Origin: Cytophagaceae bacterium | GTDB taxonomy: Bacteria > Bacteroidota > Bacteroidia > Flavobacteriales > Flavobacteriaceae | Assembly (NCBI GenBank): GCA_002710685.1 | Contig: PALD01000064.1 | Span: forward strand, 62,001 to 126,000 | Length of the DNA stretch: 64,000 nt | Reading direction: 5' to 3' | Shown here: one piece after another, positions 1 through 8,487 of the stretch | How the letters are laid out: every line of letters starts with the position of its first letter | Position numbering within the stretch: position 1 is the first letter of the stretch | Made by a program: the position numbers and the translations under genes | The notes under the pieces: generated by a model | Told to the model about the DNA's origin: nothing | Databases searched by the model: none | What the model saw: the letters and a program-made list of their open reading frames with translations, nothing else

Positions 1-477
1 CTTTATGACACACCACAATCACTGGGTGTAGATAGGATAGCATTGATGGCGGGAGCCGTTTTGAATTTTCCTGAAAATAATGTCCTGGTGATAGATGCGG
101 GAACCTGTATCACCTACGATTTTAAGAACGCGCAGGAAGAATACCTGGGAGGTGCCATATCACCGGGAGTGAAAATGAGGTACAGGGCAATGCACGAGTA
201 TACACATGCACTCCCCATGCTCGATATCGCTAGGAGCGAAAGCATGCTGGCAACAAACACCGCGACCGCCATGCATGCTGGCGTTTTTACCGGGGTGGTT
301 GCGGAGATTGACAGGCAGGTAAACTGGTACAGGACAAATTATGGGAACGTAAAAATAGTTTTAACAGGAGGAGATGCTCAATTTTTGTCCAGCTCCTTAA
401 AAAATGACATCTTTGCGGACTCAAATTTTCTCCTGCAAGGATTGAATTACATATTATTTTTCAACACAAATCAATGA
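1..477 (+). CDS. coaX: Type III pantothenate kinase, 5'-truncated by window edge
   Basis: CoaX phosphorylates pantothenate in the first step of coenzyme A synthesis, in the cytoplasm. The reading frame is open from base 1, with residues YDTPQSLGVDRIAL ahead of the first in-frame ATG at 46, so the gene begins outside the window and about 158 C-terminal residues are seen. Family marks are TPQSLGVDR, the acidic/phosphate motif VIDAGTCITYD, the GGAISPGV loop and a late TGGDAQFL motif, all typical of the ASKHA-fold type III enzyme. The stop overlaps the ATG of the next gene (ATGA), so the two are probably co-transcribed. The identification is secure; only the true start is unseen. Confidence 0.95.
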   Translation, partial: LYDTPQSLGVDRIALMAGAVLNFPENNVLVIDAGTCITYDFKNAQEEYLGGAISPGVKMRYRAMHEYTHALPMLDIARSESMLATNTATAMHAGVFTGVVAEIDRQVNWYRTNYGNVKIVLTGGDAQFLSSSLKNDIFADSNFLLQGLNYILFFNTNQ

Positions 478-1724
478 TAAAAAAAATAGTAACGGTGCTG
501 ATTTTCTTTGTGGCAGCCGTAAGTTTTGGTCAAGAAGGAAATGCTTCACCATATTCATATTATGGGGTAGGCCTGCAAAACTTTAAGGGAACCATTGAAA
601 ATCAATCCATGGGGGGGCTTACCACCCAGGGAGACAGTATTCACCTCAACCTGGGCAACCCGGCGGGATATGGAGCATTAAAGCTCACTAATTTTGCTTT
701 GGCCGTGAGCCATACACAGTCACAGCTTAAGTCTGAAGCGGGTAATGGGGAGACCTCTTCAACCACTTTTGACTACCTGGCCTTGGGTTTTCCGCTTTCA
801 AGTAAAATGGGGGCTGGTTTTGGCCTTGTGCCATATACTTCTACAGATTATAAGATTGCTGAGGAAACAGATGATGAATATACCATGTTCACGGGGCGGG
901 GAGGCATAAACCGCGCCTTTATTTCTGCCGGGTATGAAATCTTTAAGGGGGTGAGGGTAGGTGCCTCTGCCAATTATAACTTTGGGAACATCAGGTATGA
1001 GGCAGTGCGCGATGATAATGATGTTGAGTATGGCATACGCGAGCTCAACCGGTCAGACCTTATGGGGTTTACCTATGAGTTGGGGCTTCAGGTCGAGCAG
1101 CCCTTGTATAAAAATGTTAAGATATATGGTGCTGCAAGCTTTACCCCAGAGGCTACGTTAAATTCAGAAAATGAGCGCGACCTGGAGACCGTGATTGTTT
1201 CTAGGACTGAAAATGCTGTCCTGGGAGTGCAGGACCATACTGATATTGACAGGCCAGATAGTGATTTTACCATGCCCATGGCCTATGATGCAAGTCTGGG
1301 ATTAGGTGAAAAAAATAAATGGTTTGCTGGTGTTGCCTACGGCTATCAAGATGCTAAAAATGCTACAGAAGCCATTTATGCCGGTGATAATGTGAGTTAT
1401 CAGGAAGCAATTGCATACAGGGCAGGCGGATATTTCATCCCACGTTTTAATTCTATATCAAGTTACTGGCAAAGAGTTACTTATAGGGCTGGGTTTAGGT
1501 ATGAAGATTTAGGGTTAAAGGTCAATAATGTGGGTATTTCAGAGTTTGGCATATCTTTTGGATTAGGTTTACCACTGCCACGAACATTTAGTAATGCTAA
1601 CCTGATGTTTGAATACGGAAAGCGTGGAACGGTGAACGCGGGTCTTATTGAAGAAGATTTTTTTAAAGTAGGCCTTAGTCTTTCACTTAATGCTAAATGG
1701 TTCGAGCCTTTTAAATTTAATTAA
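474..1724 (+). CDS. Outer-membrane beta-barrel protein, FadL/OMPP1-like
   Basis: A 416-residue exported protein with a clear signal peptide (about residues 1-19, ending SFG-Q). The mature part is rich in alternating aromatic and glycine-containing strands (GFGLVPYTSTDYKI, VGASANYNFGNIRYE, FGISFGLGLPLP) and ends in a strand with a hydrophobic C-terminus, as expected for an outer-membrane barrel. It resembles the putative outer-membrane proteins found beside coaX in Flavobacteriaceae, with some likeness to FadL-type transporters, but no substrate can be read from the sequence. It overlaps coaX by 4 bp and sits 30 bp before a TPR gene, so an operon through lptC is likely. An envelope role is inferred from barrel character and context only. 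Confidence 0.8.
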   Translation: MIKKIVTVLIFFVAAVSFGQEGNASPYSYYGVGLQNFKGTIENQSMGGLTTQGDSIHLNLGNPAGYGALKLTNFALAVSHTQSQLKSEAGNGETSSTTFDYLALGFPLSSKMGAGFGLVPYTSTDYKIAEETDDEYTMFTGRGGINRAFISAGYEIFKGVRVGASANYNFGNIRYEAVRDDNDVEYGIRELNRSDLMGFTYELGLQVEQPLYKNVKIYGAASFTPEATLNSENERDLETVIVSRTENAVLGVQDHTDIDRPDSDFTMPMAYDASLGLGEKNKWFAGVAYGYQDAKNATEAIYAGDNVSYQEAIAYRAGGYFIPRFNSISSYWQRVTYRAGFRYEDLGLKVNNVGISEFGISFGLGLPLPRTFSNANLMFEYGKRGTVNAGLIEEDFFKVGLSLSLNAKWFEPFKFN

Positions 1725-1754
1725 AATTGCTAATATTGCCTTTAAACCCATAAA

Positions 1755-3134
1755 ATGATGATGAAAGCTAAACTAACACTATTGATCGTTGCGCTATTTG
1801 CAGGAGTGACTGCCCTGAATGCGCAAGCTTCACAAGAATGTATAACAAAAGGTTCTGTTTTTGTTGAACATGCAAAAGTGAAGAACTATGATGCGGCTTA
1901 CCAGCCCTTCATGGAATTGAGAAAAGAATGCCCCCAATATTCTTTTGCCCTCTATCAATATGGAGAAAGAATATTAAAGGATAAGATAGAGAAGGCTCCT
2001 GATGCCGAGAAAAAGGCGTTTGTGGATGACCTTGCAAAAATGTACCAGGAAAAGAAAACAAACTATCCTTCTAAAACAAAAGAAGGAGAAGATATCTCAG
2101 ACCTGGCACTTACCATGTATGATAACAAGATAGGTACTGCTCAAGAGCAATATGACATGTTCAAGAAAGCCTATAGTACAGATGCTGCCTCATTTACAAA
2201 TGCTAAGGGACTGTATGTATTCTTTACGCTTGCGGTATCGCTTCAAGAGGCTGGAAGTATAGAGCTTCAGGAAGTTTTTGACCTTTATGATGGCCTTTCT
2301 GAAAAAATAACCGAAGAGCAGAACAATTACGCAAAACGTCTTGATCCTATCCTGGAGAAAGAAGGAAATGGCGATAAGCTTACATCGGCTGAAGCCAAAA
2401 CAAAAAAAGCTGCCGAGGTTAATCTTGAGAACTACTCCAAGGTAATGGGCGGTATCAATGGAAAGTTAGGTGAACTTGCTGATTGTGATCGTCTGGTCCC
2501 TTTTTATGAAAGTGCTTTTGAAGAAAAGAAAAATGACGTGAACTGGGTAAAGAGTGCTGCTGGACGCCTTGTGTCAAAAGAGTGTAAGGACAGTGAATTG
2601 TTTGTAAAAATAGTAGAACAACTTAATACTCTTGAGCCATCACCCGAAACCTCATATTACCTAGGTCAACTTGCTGAGCAAAAAGGAGACAAGACCAAGG
2701 CCCTTGAGTACTACCTTGAGTCTGCTGACCGTCAAACCGATCCCGCTAAAAAAGCCAAGGCCCTTTACAGTATAGGTAAAAGCTACCAGGATAAGGGAAG
2801 CTTGAGCAACGCCAGAAAATTTTATCTTCAGGCTGTTGAGGCTCAACCATCATTTGGGGTCGTTTACCTCAAGATTGCCGGGATGTATGCTGATAGTGCA
2901 AACAACTGTGGTAACTCGGTTTTTGAAAAACGTGCCGTGTACTGGAAAGCTGCTGAGATGGCTGCAAGGGCAGGACAGATAGATCCTTCTTTGTCAACTA
3001 CGGCTAACAAGGCTGCTGCAGCATATCGCGGTCTAGCACCAGACAGGACGATGATCTTTAACGAGAACATGGCCGGTAAGCGCATAAACTTCAGCTGCTG
3101 GATAGGTGGAGGAGTTACGGTTCCTAGTCTATAA
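1755..3134 (+). CDS. Secreted tetratricopeptide-repeat protein
   Basis: A 459-residue protein with a signal peptide (MKAKLTLLIVALFAGVTALNAQ), so probably periplasmic or outer-membrane associated. The N-terminal half is lysine- and glutamate-rich and probably helical. Recognisable TPR units run from about residue 305 to 420 (YYLGQLAEQKGDKTKALEYY, then ALYSIGKSYQDKGSLSNARKFY). Such proteins act as scaffolds; no enzymatic motif is present. Three consecutive ATGs open the frame at 1755, any of which could be used. The next frame (lptC) follows the stop immediately, so the gene belongs to the coaX-lptC transcription unit and may serve LPS or outer-membrane assembly, which is inference from neighbours. 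Confidence 0.8.
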   Translation: MMMKAKLTLLIVALFAGVTALNAQASQECITKGSVFVEHAKVKNYDAAYQPFMELRKECPQYSFALYQYGERILKDKIEKAPDAEKKAFVDDLAKMYQEKKTNYPSKTKEGEDISDLALTMYDNKIGTAQEQYDMFKKAYSTDAASFTNAKGLYVFFTLAVSLQEAGSIELQEVFDLYDGLSEKITEEQNNYAKRLDPILEKEGNGDKLTSAEAKTKKAAEVNLENYSKVMGGINGKLGELADCDRLVPFYESAFEEKKNDVNWVKSAAGRLVSKECKDSELFVKIVEQLNTLEPSPETSYYLGQLAEQKGDKTKALEYYLESADRQTDPAKKAKALYSIGKSYQDKGSLSNARKFYLQAVEAQPSFGVVYLKIAGMYADSANNCGNSVFEKRAVYWKAAEMAARAGQIDPSLSTTANKAAAAYRGLAPDRTMIFNENMAGKRINFSCWIGGGVTVPSL

Positions 3135-3135
3135 G

Positions 3136-3729
3136 TTGAAGACAAAAACAAATTATATTATATTCTACTGGGTCACGGCAATAGCCGTGACCTTGTTTTT
3201 GGGCTGTAAGGATGCTTCTGGCGATATCCAGCGTTTCAATCAAAAATCTGATGGGCCCTCAAGCGAGGGCGAGGGCATTGTTTTGCGCTATACAGATTCT
3301 GGTAAGGTAATCGCAACGCTTATCACGCCATACATGAAAGATTTTGGTCTTGAACCATATCCATATCAAGAATTTCCTGATGGGGTGGATGTGACCTTTG
3401 TAGATGAAGATGGGCGGGAAAACTTCGTGACCGCAGACTATGCAAAACATTATAAGGTTACGGGCCTTATTGATCTAAGGCAAAACGTGGTCATCACCCT
3501 CAGCGATTCTACTAAAGTCACCACAGATAAGCTTTTCTGGGATCAAAAGAACAAATGGATCTTTACGGACAAGGCCTACACCGTGCGCTTTCCAGATGAC
3601 GACTCCTTTAACAACGGGGTGGGTTTTGAAAGCAGCGAAGACTTTAAAAATTTTCTATCTTTAAATAACCAGAGCAGGATGTTTGTCCAGGATAAGCAAG
3701 AGACAGCTCAGCGAGACAGTGTACAATGA
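3136..3729 (+). CDS. lptC: LPS export protein LptC, lipoprotein-like
   Basis: LptC is the inner-membrane-anchored periplasmic subunit that passes LPS from the LptBFG transporter to LptA. The product (197 residues from TTG 3136) starts with a hydrophobic segment ending VTLFLGCKD, a lipobox-like end. The rest is a beta-jellyroll-type LptC domain (YTDSGKVIATLITPYMKDFG, then FPDGVDVTFVDEDGRENFVTADYAKHY). The frame is open back to a GTG at 3106 inside the previous gene, but TTG 3136, right after that gene's stop, places the signal sequence at the N-terminus and is preferred. It overlaps the next gene by 4 bp (ATGA). Confidence 0.85.
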   Translation: MKTKTNYIIFYWVTAIAVTLFLGCKDASGDIQRFNQKSDGPSSEGEGIVLRYTDSGKVIATLITPYMKDFGLEPYPYQEFPDGVDVTFVDEDGRENFVTADYAKHYKVTGLIDLRQNVVITLSDSTKVTTDKLFWDQKNKWIFTDKAYTVRFPDDDSFNNGVGFESSEDFKNFLSLNNQSRMFVQDKQETAQRDSVQ

Positions 3730-3920
3730 AAAAGTTCGTTAAGTTTTTTGAATATGCATACCTCCTTTTTGCAATACTTTTTATTGGCGAGGCCATAAGG
3801 ACGTGGGGCAGTGACCGCAACAGGGCATACCTCTCCCTGTTCTTTGTCGCCCTGGCGCTGGGTATGTTCTTCTTTAAGAGGCATTTTAGGAAGAAATACG
3901 ATAAACAAAACAACCCATAA
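3726..3920 (+). CDS. Small two-helix membrane protein, conserved hypothetical
   Basis: A 64-residue protein with two predicted membrane helices (about residues 10-24 and 36-50) and a basic C-terminus (KRHFRKKYDKQNN). It overlaps lptC by 4 bp and ends 3 bp before the CBS-domain gene, so translation is probably coupled. I recognise no functional motif. Its place between lptC and a CNNM-type membrane protein suggests an inner-membrane accessory role, which is inference only. Confidence 0.7.
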   Translation: MKKFVKFFEYAYLLFAILFIGEAIRTWGSDRNRAYLSLFFVALALGMFFFKRHFRKKYDKQNNP

Positions 3921-3923
3921 TTT

Positions 3924-5210
3924 GTGGAGACCCAGATTTTAATAATCATTGTATCGCTCATCCTCTCGGCCTTCTTTTCGGGCATGGAGATAGCATACGT
4001 TTCTTCAAATAAAATACATATAGAAATAGAGAAAAAGCAGGGGGACCTTCTCGCAAAGGTACTCACTTTGCTTACGCGAAAACCTTCCCGCTTCATCGCC
4101 ACCATGCTCGTGGGCAACAACCTTGCCCTCGTGATCTATGGGTATTTCATGGGGGATATCTTGCAAGGATGGATTGAGGGCACGCAATTTCAATATGCGT
4201 GGATCAATGAGTTCTTTACTAATTTTGGGCTATTGACCCAGACCATCATTTCTACCCTTGTCATCTTGCTTACAGCAGAATTTTTGCCCAAGGTATTCTT
4301 TCAGATCTATGCAAATACCCTACTCAAGTTTTTTGCCATCCCAGCATATTTCTTTTATGTGATATTTGGTTTTATATCAAATTTTGTCATCTGGATTTCA
4401 GACAAGGTCTTGAAGCGTTTCTTTAAGACCGAGGGCGATGAAGTGCAGCTCGCTTTCACAAAAGTGGAACTGGGCAATTACATCTCAGAACAAATGGAAT
4501 CCATTGAACAGCACGATGACCTGGATACCGAGATACAGATTTTTCAAAATGCGCTCGAATTCTCTGAAGTAAAATCACGCGAAGTGATGATTCCCAGGAC
4601 TGAGATCACCGCGGTTGAAAAAGATGCCACCCCGGCCGAAATAAGCAAGATCTTTACAGATACAGGGCTTTCTAAAATCTTGATTTTTCAGGAATCCATT
4701 GACGATATCATAGGGTATGTGCATTCATTTGAGCTCTTTAAAAAGCCAAAGGATATCACGGAGGTCCTGATGCCCGTTATTTTTGTGCCAGAGACCATGC
4801 TTGTAAAAGATGTGCTCAATATACTTATCAAGAAAAGAAAGAGTATTGCCGTGGTCATAGATGAGTATGGAGGCACGAGCGGTATGATGACCGTTGAGGA
4901 TATTGTCGAGGAGTTGTTTGGCGAAATTGAGGATGAGCATGACAGCGTGGAGCTTATTGAAGAAAAAATAGATGAGGCCACATTCAGGTTTTCGGCGAGA
5001 TTGGAGGTTGATTATATAAACGAGACCCATAAGCTTGACCTGCCCGAAAGTGAAAATTATGAAACCCTGGGTGGGCTTATCGTCAATCATACAGAGGGCA
5101 TACCGCAAGAAAACGACATGGTTGAGATTGAAGGATTTCAATTTAGCATCCTCCAGGTTTCAAACACAAAGATTGAACTTGTGCAAGTGCGTCTCACCCA
5201 AGAAGATTAA
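3924..5210 (+). CDS. CNNM/CBS-domain membrane protein (hemolysin/CorC family)
   Basis: A 428-residue inner-membrane protein with the family's domain order: an N-terminal DUF21/CNNM region with hydrophobic helices (residues about 1-160), two CBS domains (about 205-325, including VMIPRTEITAVEKDAT and VVIDEYGGTSGMMTVEDIVEELFGEIEDEHD), and a C-terminal CorC/HlyC-associated domain (about 340-425). Homologues take part in divalent cation transport; the old name hemolysin is misleading. Start is GTG 3924. It could be mistaken for GldE, which has the same architecture, but no gldD lies beside it. Last gene of the coaX-lptC run. Confidence 0.88.
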   Translation: METQILIIIVSLILSAFFSGMEIAYVSSNKIHIEIEKKQGDLLAKVLTLLTRKPSRFIATMLVGNNLALVIYGYFMGDILQGWIEGTQFQYAWINEFFTNFGLLTQTIISTLVILLTAEFLPKVFFQIYANTLLKFFAIPAYFFYVIFGFISNFVIWISDKVLKRFFKTEGDEVQLAFTKVELGNYISEQMESIEQHDDLDTEIQIFQNALEFSEVKSREVMIPRTEITAVEKDATPAEISKIFTDTGLSKILIFQESIDDIIGYVHSFELFKKPKDITEVLMPVIFVPETMLVKDVLNILIKKRKSIAVVIDEYGGTSGMMTVEDIVEELFGEIEDEHDSVELIEEKIDEATFRFSARLEVDYINETHKLDLPESENYETLGGLIVNHTEGIPQENDMVEIEGFQFSILQVSNTKIELVQVRLTQED

Positions 5211-5249
5211 GCTTTTTGCACTTTCCTGATTTTTTGGCTTTCTCAGATT

Positions 5250-5278
5250 TTGTTTTTCAGCATAAAATGGTATTTTCG
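5250..5278 (+). promoter_or_regulatory. Candidate promoter of the ppiD-like gene
   Basis: TTG at 5250-5252, an 18-bp spacer, then TATTTTCG at 5271-5278, close to the Bacteroidota consensus TTG-N19-TAnnTTTG with one mismatch in the -7 box. It would give a leader of roughly 105 nt before the ATG at 5391. Confidence 0.4.
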
Positions 5279-5284
5279 CCCTCC

Positions 5285-5366
5285 AATCCAAAAACTGGAT
5301 TTGCAGCGTATTGACCCTGTTTAAAAGAAGGGTTTTGACGTATTGAAGATGCCTTTGGGGCATCTT
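5285..5366 (+). promoter_or_regulatory. Structured 5' leader of the PpiD-like gene
   Basis: Three inverted repeats lie between the candidate promoter and the ATG: AATCCA/TGGATT (5285-5301), ACCCT/AGGGT (5314-5333) and AAGATGCC/GGCATCTT (5346-5366, 8-bp stem, 5-nt loop). An 8-bp direct repeat CGTATTGA occurs at 5307 and 5339. The last hairpin ends 24 nt before the start codon and has no T-run, so it is not a classical terminator. It could control translation or RNA stability; no known riboswitch class was recognised. Confidence 0.4.
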
Positions 5367-5390
5367 GGTATATAATTTTTAGCAAGTAAA

Positions 5391-7514
5391 ATGGCAATAT
5401 TAAGTAAGATTAGACAACGTTCTATTTTTTTGATCGCGATTATTGCACTGGCATTGTTTGCCTTTGTATTGACTGATGTTATCAAGAATGGAGGTTTATC
5501 AACAGGTAAATCTCAACGCATTGTGGGTACTGTAAATGGAGATGATCTTTCCCAGCAGGATTTTGCTGAAAAAGTAGATCAAACGCGCGACCGTTATGGC
5601 CGCGGCTTCACAACCACCCAGGCCGTGAACCAGGTATGGGAGCAAGAAGTGAGAAGAATAGTGCTTGATGGACAGTATGATGAACTGGGCATAACCATTG
5701 AGGGTGACCGTGTAGGTGCCATCATGCAGGATGCCTTGCGTGACAATCCCACCTTTCAGGATGAAAATGGCGTCTATAGCCAGGCCAAGCTCAATGAGTA
5801 CCTAGCCACGATAAGAAGCAATCCAGACCAGAGCATGTACAACAGCTGGGTCGAGTATGAAAATACCCTGGCAAAAAATGAAAAACAGAACATCTATTTT
5901 AACCTTATAAAAGCTGGTCTCAACACCACTTTTAAAGAAGGTGAAATGGCCTATGGTTTTGAAAACAATACCCGTGATATAGAATTTGTGCAGGTTGCAT
6001 ACACCTCTATAAATGATGATGATGTAAGCGTGACAAAAGAAGATATCAAGAATTACATCAACACGCACAAAGAAGACTACAAAACTGATGCAAAGCGCAG
6101 CCTGCGTTTTGTGAAGTTTGAAGAACGCCCCACGCAAGCTGATGAACTAGCCGTGCGCAAGGAGGTAGAAGCATTGTTGAACGAGAGGGTAGATAGCAGG
6201 TACAATGATACCCTTCCTTCTTTCGCTGAAGCGAAAGACTTACCTGCTTTTGTTGCTGAAAACAGCGATATCAATTATGTTGACCGTTATTTCTTCAAGA
6301 CAGAGTTGCCCGCCGCAACCCGTGACAGTATCTTCAAGATGAATGAAGGGGATGTGTATGGCCCATATAAGGACAATGGATACTGGAAGATATCTAAAAT
6401 GGAATCTGTAAAACAATTGCCTGACAGTGTACAGGCATCCCATATCCTGCTTGTTTATGCAGGCCTGCAGAATGCCGGTGATGAAACCCGTTCAAAAGCC
6501 GATACCAAGGCTCTGGCCGATAGTCTTGCAAGTGTTATCAGGAAAGACAAGTCAAAAATGGCTACCCTTGCCCCAGAATATTCTGCTGATGGTGTGAGCC
6601 GTGAAAAAGGGGGTGACCTGGGTTACGCCACCAAGAATACGTTTGCAAGCACACCTGCTTTCAGCAATTATATCTTTGAAGGTAAAACTGGAGATGTGGG
6701 CGTTGTTGAATCTCCTTATGGATTTCATGTGATCAAGATTGATGATCAAAAAAACCCACAACGTGCCGTGAAGGTGGCTACCGTTGCCAAGGTTATCGAG
6801 CCATCACAATCCACGGTTGACGAGACGTTTACCAAGGCGACTAAATTTGAAATGGCCGTAACTAAAGATAAAGAGAACTTTGCCACGATCGCAAAAGATA
6901 GTATCTACAATGTAAGGCCGGTAAACAACATAGGTGAGATGGATGAGACCCTGCCGGGTCAAGGCCCTCAACGCGAATTGATACGTTGGGCATTTGACGA
7001 GGATAGCAAGGTGGGAGACATCAAGCGTTTTACCGTTGATAGTGGTTTCCTCGTTGTTCAATTGACCGAAAAGATAGAAAAAGGAACCATGTCTGTGGAT
7101 GAGGCTTCCGCTTCTGTGACCCCGTTAGTGCGCAAGGAGAAGAAAGCCAAGATGATCATGGACAAGATTTCTGGTTCTGACCTAAGTAAAATAGCATCTG
7201 ACTACAACACCTCAGTGCAAACGGCAAGTGCCCTTAATCTGATGAATCCCACTATTGCTGGAGCCGGTAGGGAGCCTAAGGTAATGGGCAAGGTCTTTGG
7301 CCTTGAAGAAGGACAGGTGAGCAAGCCTATTGAAGGTGATAAGGGAGTGTATGTGGTCAAGGTTAACAAGATCACACCAGCGCAAAAAATGGAAAACTAC
7401 GCAAGCTTCTCACTTCAAAAAACAAATGCTGACAGGGCTGCCGTAAACACGCAGGTCGTTACCGCGCTCAAGGAAGTTGCAGAGATTGAAGATAACAGGG
7501 CAACGTTCTATTGA
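5391..7514 (+). CDS. PpiD/SurA-type periplasmic peptidyl-prolyl isomerase
   Basis: A 707-residue membrane-anchored folding factor. Residues about 11-31 form one membrane helix (FLIAIIALALFAFVLTDVI), followed by a long SurA_N-like chaperone region. A parvulin (PpiC) rotamase domain lies at about 345-450 (ASHILLVYAG, KGGDLGYATKNTFASTPAF, VVESPYGFHVIKI). A second, weaker parvulin-like segment (IAGAGREPKVMGKVFGLEEGQ) occurs near the C-terminus. This layout is that of PpiD, which acts on proteins leaving the Sec translocon and on outer-membrane precursors. It stands alone between a structured leader and a good terminator. Confidence 0.9.
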   Translation: MAILSKIRQRSIFLIAIIALALFAFVLTDVIKNGGLSTGKSQRIVGTVNGDDLSQQDFAEKVDQTRDRYGRGFTTTQAVNQVWEQEVRRIVLDGQYDELGITIEGDRVGAIMQDALRDNPTFQDENGVYSQAKLNEYLATIRSNPDQSMYNSWVEYENTLAKNEKQNIYFNLIKAGLNTTFKEGEMAYGFENNTRDIEFVQVAYTSINDDDVSVTKEDIKNYINTHKEDYKTDAKRSLRFVKFEERPTQADELAVRKEVEALLNERVDSRYNDTLPSFAEAKDLPAFVAENSDINYVDRYFFKTELPAATRDSIFKMNEGDVYGPYKDNGYWKISKMESVKQLPDSVQASHILLVYAGLQNAGDETRSKADTKALADSLASVIRKDKSKMATLAPEYSADGVSREKGGDLGYATKNTFASTPAFSNYIFEGKTGDVGVVESPYGFHVIKIDDQKNPQRAVKVATVAKVIEPSQSTVDETFTKATKFEMAVTKDKENFATIAKDSIYNVRPVNNIGEMDETLPGQGPQRELIRWAFDEDSKVGDIKRFTVDSGFLVVQLTEKIEKGTMSVDEASASVTPLVRKEKKAKMIMDKISGSDLSKIASDYNTSVQTASALNLMNPTIAGAGREPKVMGKVFGLEEGQVSKPIEGDKGVYVVKVNKITPAQKMENYASFSLQKTNADRAAVNTQVVTALKEVAEIEDNRATFY
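6220..6237. repeat. Dispersed palindrome, CTTTCGC-TGAA-GCGAAAG
   Basis: Seven-base arms around a 4-base centre, inside the PpiD-like gene. It belongs to the TTTCGC/GCGAAA palindrome family scattered through the window. Confidence 0.55.
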
Positions 7515-7539
7515 TAGTAAAGTAAGCGCTCAAAATAGT

Positions 7540-7572
7540 AAATCCCATCCGCCTGGCGAGTGGGATTTTTTT
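7540..7572 (+). terminator. Rho-independent terminator after the ppiD-like gene
   Basis: AAATCCCA (7540-7547) pairs with TGGGATTT (7561-7568), with a nested CGCC-T-GGCG stem in the loop and a run of T to 7572. It also reaches the last codon of the convergent kinase gene, so it may act in both directions. Confidence 0.8.
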
Positions 7573-8485
7573 ATTTGGCCATATTGTTAAACGGGATGAT
7601 GGTCGTGTAGCCTTTGTTTTTAAAATACTCCATCTGATTCTTGGAGCCGGTGACCATGATAAAATCCCCTCCCCAGCCGCCCAGACTTTTTACACTGCCT
7701 GTATAATCGTTGAACAAGCGCAGTTTTATGGGAGTGATATTAAGTAGCTGCCCCACGATTTCTTCGTGCCTGCACACAAGTTCTTCAAATGCTCCTAGGT
7801 TTTCACATTGCTGCATGGCATGACCTATGCGGGTGACCTTTGCTACAGCTTTGGCAAGTTTTTCCTTGGGCTGGTTGCGGTAATGGGCTATCGCATCCCT
7901 GCTATTTTGCTTTTGGTTAAGGTAGATAAAGAAGATGTGGTCAGAAAAGCTGGGTTTAAAGACCGTGTGCTCAATATGGGGATGACCTGGCGTCATTGTG
8001 TAGAATACAGCAGTATCACTTTCGGCGCAAGCCAAATCATAGCCACTGCCTCCAAAGGTTCTAGCCAATAATTTATAGGGATTTACCTCAGCCCAATTTG
8101 CCACATTATTTATGAGCGTAGAAGAGGTGCCCAGGCCCCAATCTTGGGGAAAATCAAGCCGGGTTTCTACTTTGACCCCTTCTTCTTGGTTCAAGAAATC
8201 TGGATTTAGGGTTTTGGCTGAGGCCAAAATTTGTATCAACCGTTCCCTGGGGTTGTTTGGACTGTTTGTTTCTTTCCAGGATTTTATTTCGGCGTAAGCC
8301 AAATCAAAATCTAGCCAAAGCTTGCCCTGATGGTCATACGATTGCCAGATAATGCCATTTTCATGGGGATTTACGGTGAGCGATTGACCATAACCGGTGG
8401 GGATGGCAAAGGCAAGGGCGCCGTCAAGAACGAGGTACTCGCCACTTATAAAGAGCTTGCCGTTGCTGTGGAAGTGTTTTTCCAT
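7571..8485 (-). CDS. GHMP kinase of the GYDIA family, mevalonate-pathway associated
   Basis: A 304-residue small-molecule kinase. Near the N-terminus it has SGEYLVLDGALAFAIPT, the GHMP substrate loop. The phosphate loop is altered to DWGLGTSSTLINNVA (about 117-131). The family-naming segment is here GGSGYDLACAESD, where GYDLA replaces GYDIA. A C-terminal SLGGWGGDFIMVTG motif matches GHMP motif 3. It starts 2 bp after the HMG-CoA reductase stop, so the two are co-transcribed and it probably phosphorylates a mevalonate-pathway intermediate. Which step it catalyses is not settled by sequence; mevalonate kinase, phosphomevalonate kinase or a related activity are all possible. Confidence 0.85.
   Translation of the reverse strand: MEKHFHSNGKLFISGEYLVLDGALAFAIPTGYGQSLTVNPHENGIIWQSYDHQGKLWLDFDLAYAEIKSWKETNSPNNPRERLIQILASAKTLNPDFLNQEEGVKVETRLDFPQDWGLGTSSTLINNVANWAEVNPYKLLARTFGGSGYDLACAESDTAVFYTMTPGHPHIEHTVFKPSFSDHIFFIYLNQKQNSRDAIAHYRNQPKEKLAKAVAKVTRIGHAMQQCENLGAFEELVCRHEEIVGQLLNITPIKLRLFNDYTGSVKSLGGWGGDFIMVTGSKNQMEYFKNKGYTTIIPFNNMAK
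8024..8033 (+). repeat. Dispersed mini-hairpin GGC-GCAA-GCC
   Basis: GNRA-loop motif flanked by AAA, inside the GHMP kinase gene and antisense to it. Confidence 0.55.
8291..8300 (+). repeat. Dispersed mini-hairpin GGC-GTAA-GCC
   Basis: Second copy in the GHMP kinase gene, 267 bp from the first and in the same orientation, followed by AAA. Confidence 0.55.
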
Positions 8486-8487
8486 CT

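Noticed and set aside
3106..3135. GTG 3106 as the lptC start
   Set aside because: It would add ten residues ahead of the signal sequence, all overlapping the preceding TPR gene; TTG 3136 fits the lipoprotein signal better.
3924..5210. Identification as gldE
   Set aside because: The architecture fits, but gldE is expected beside gldD, which is not here; general CNNM/CBS homologues look the same.
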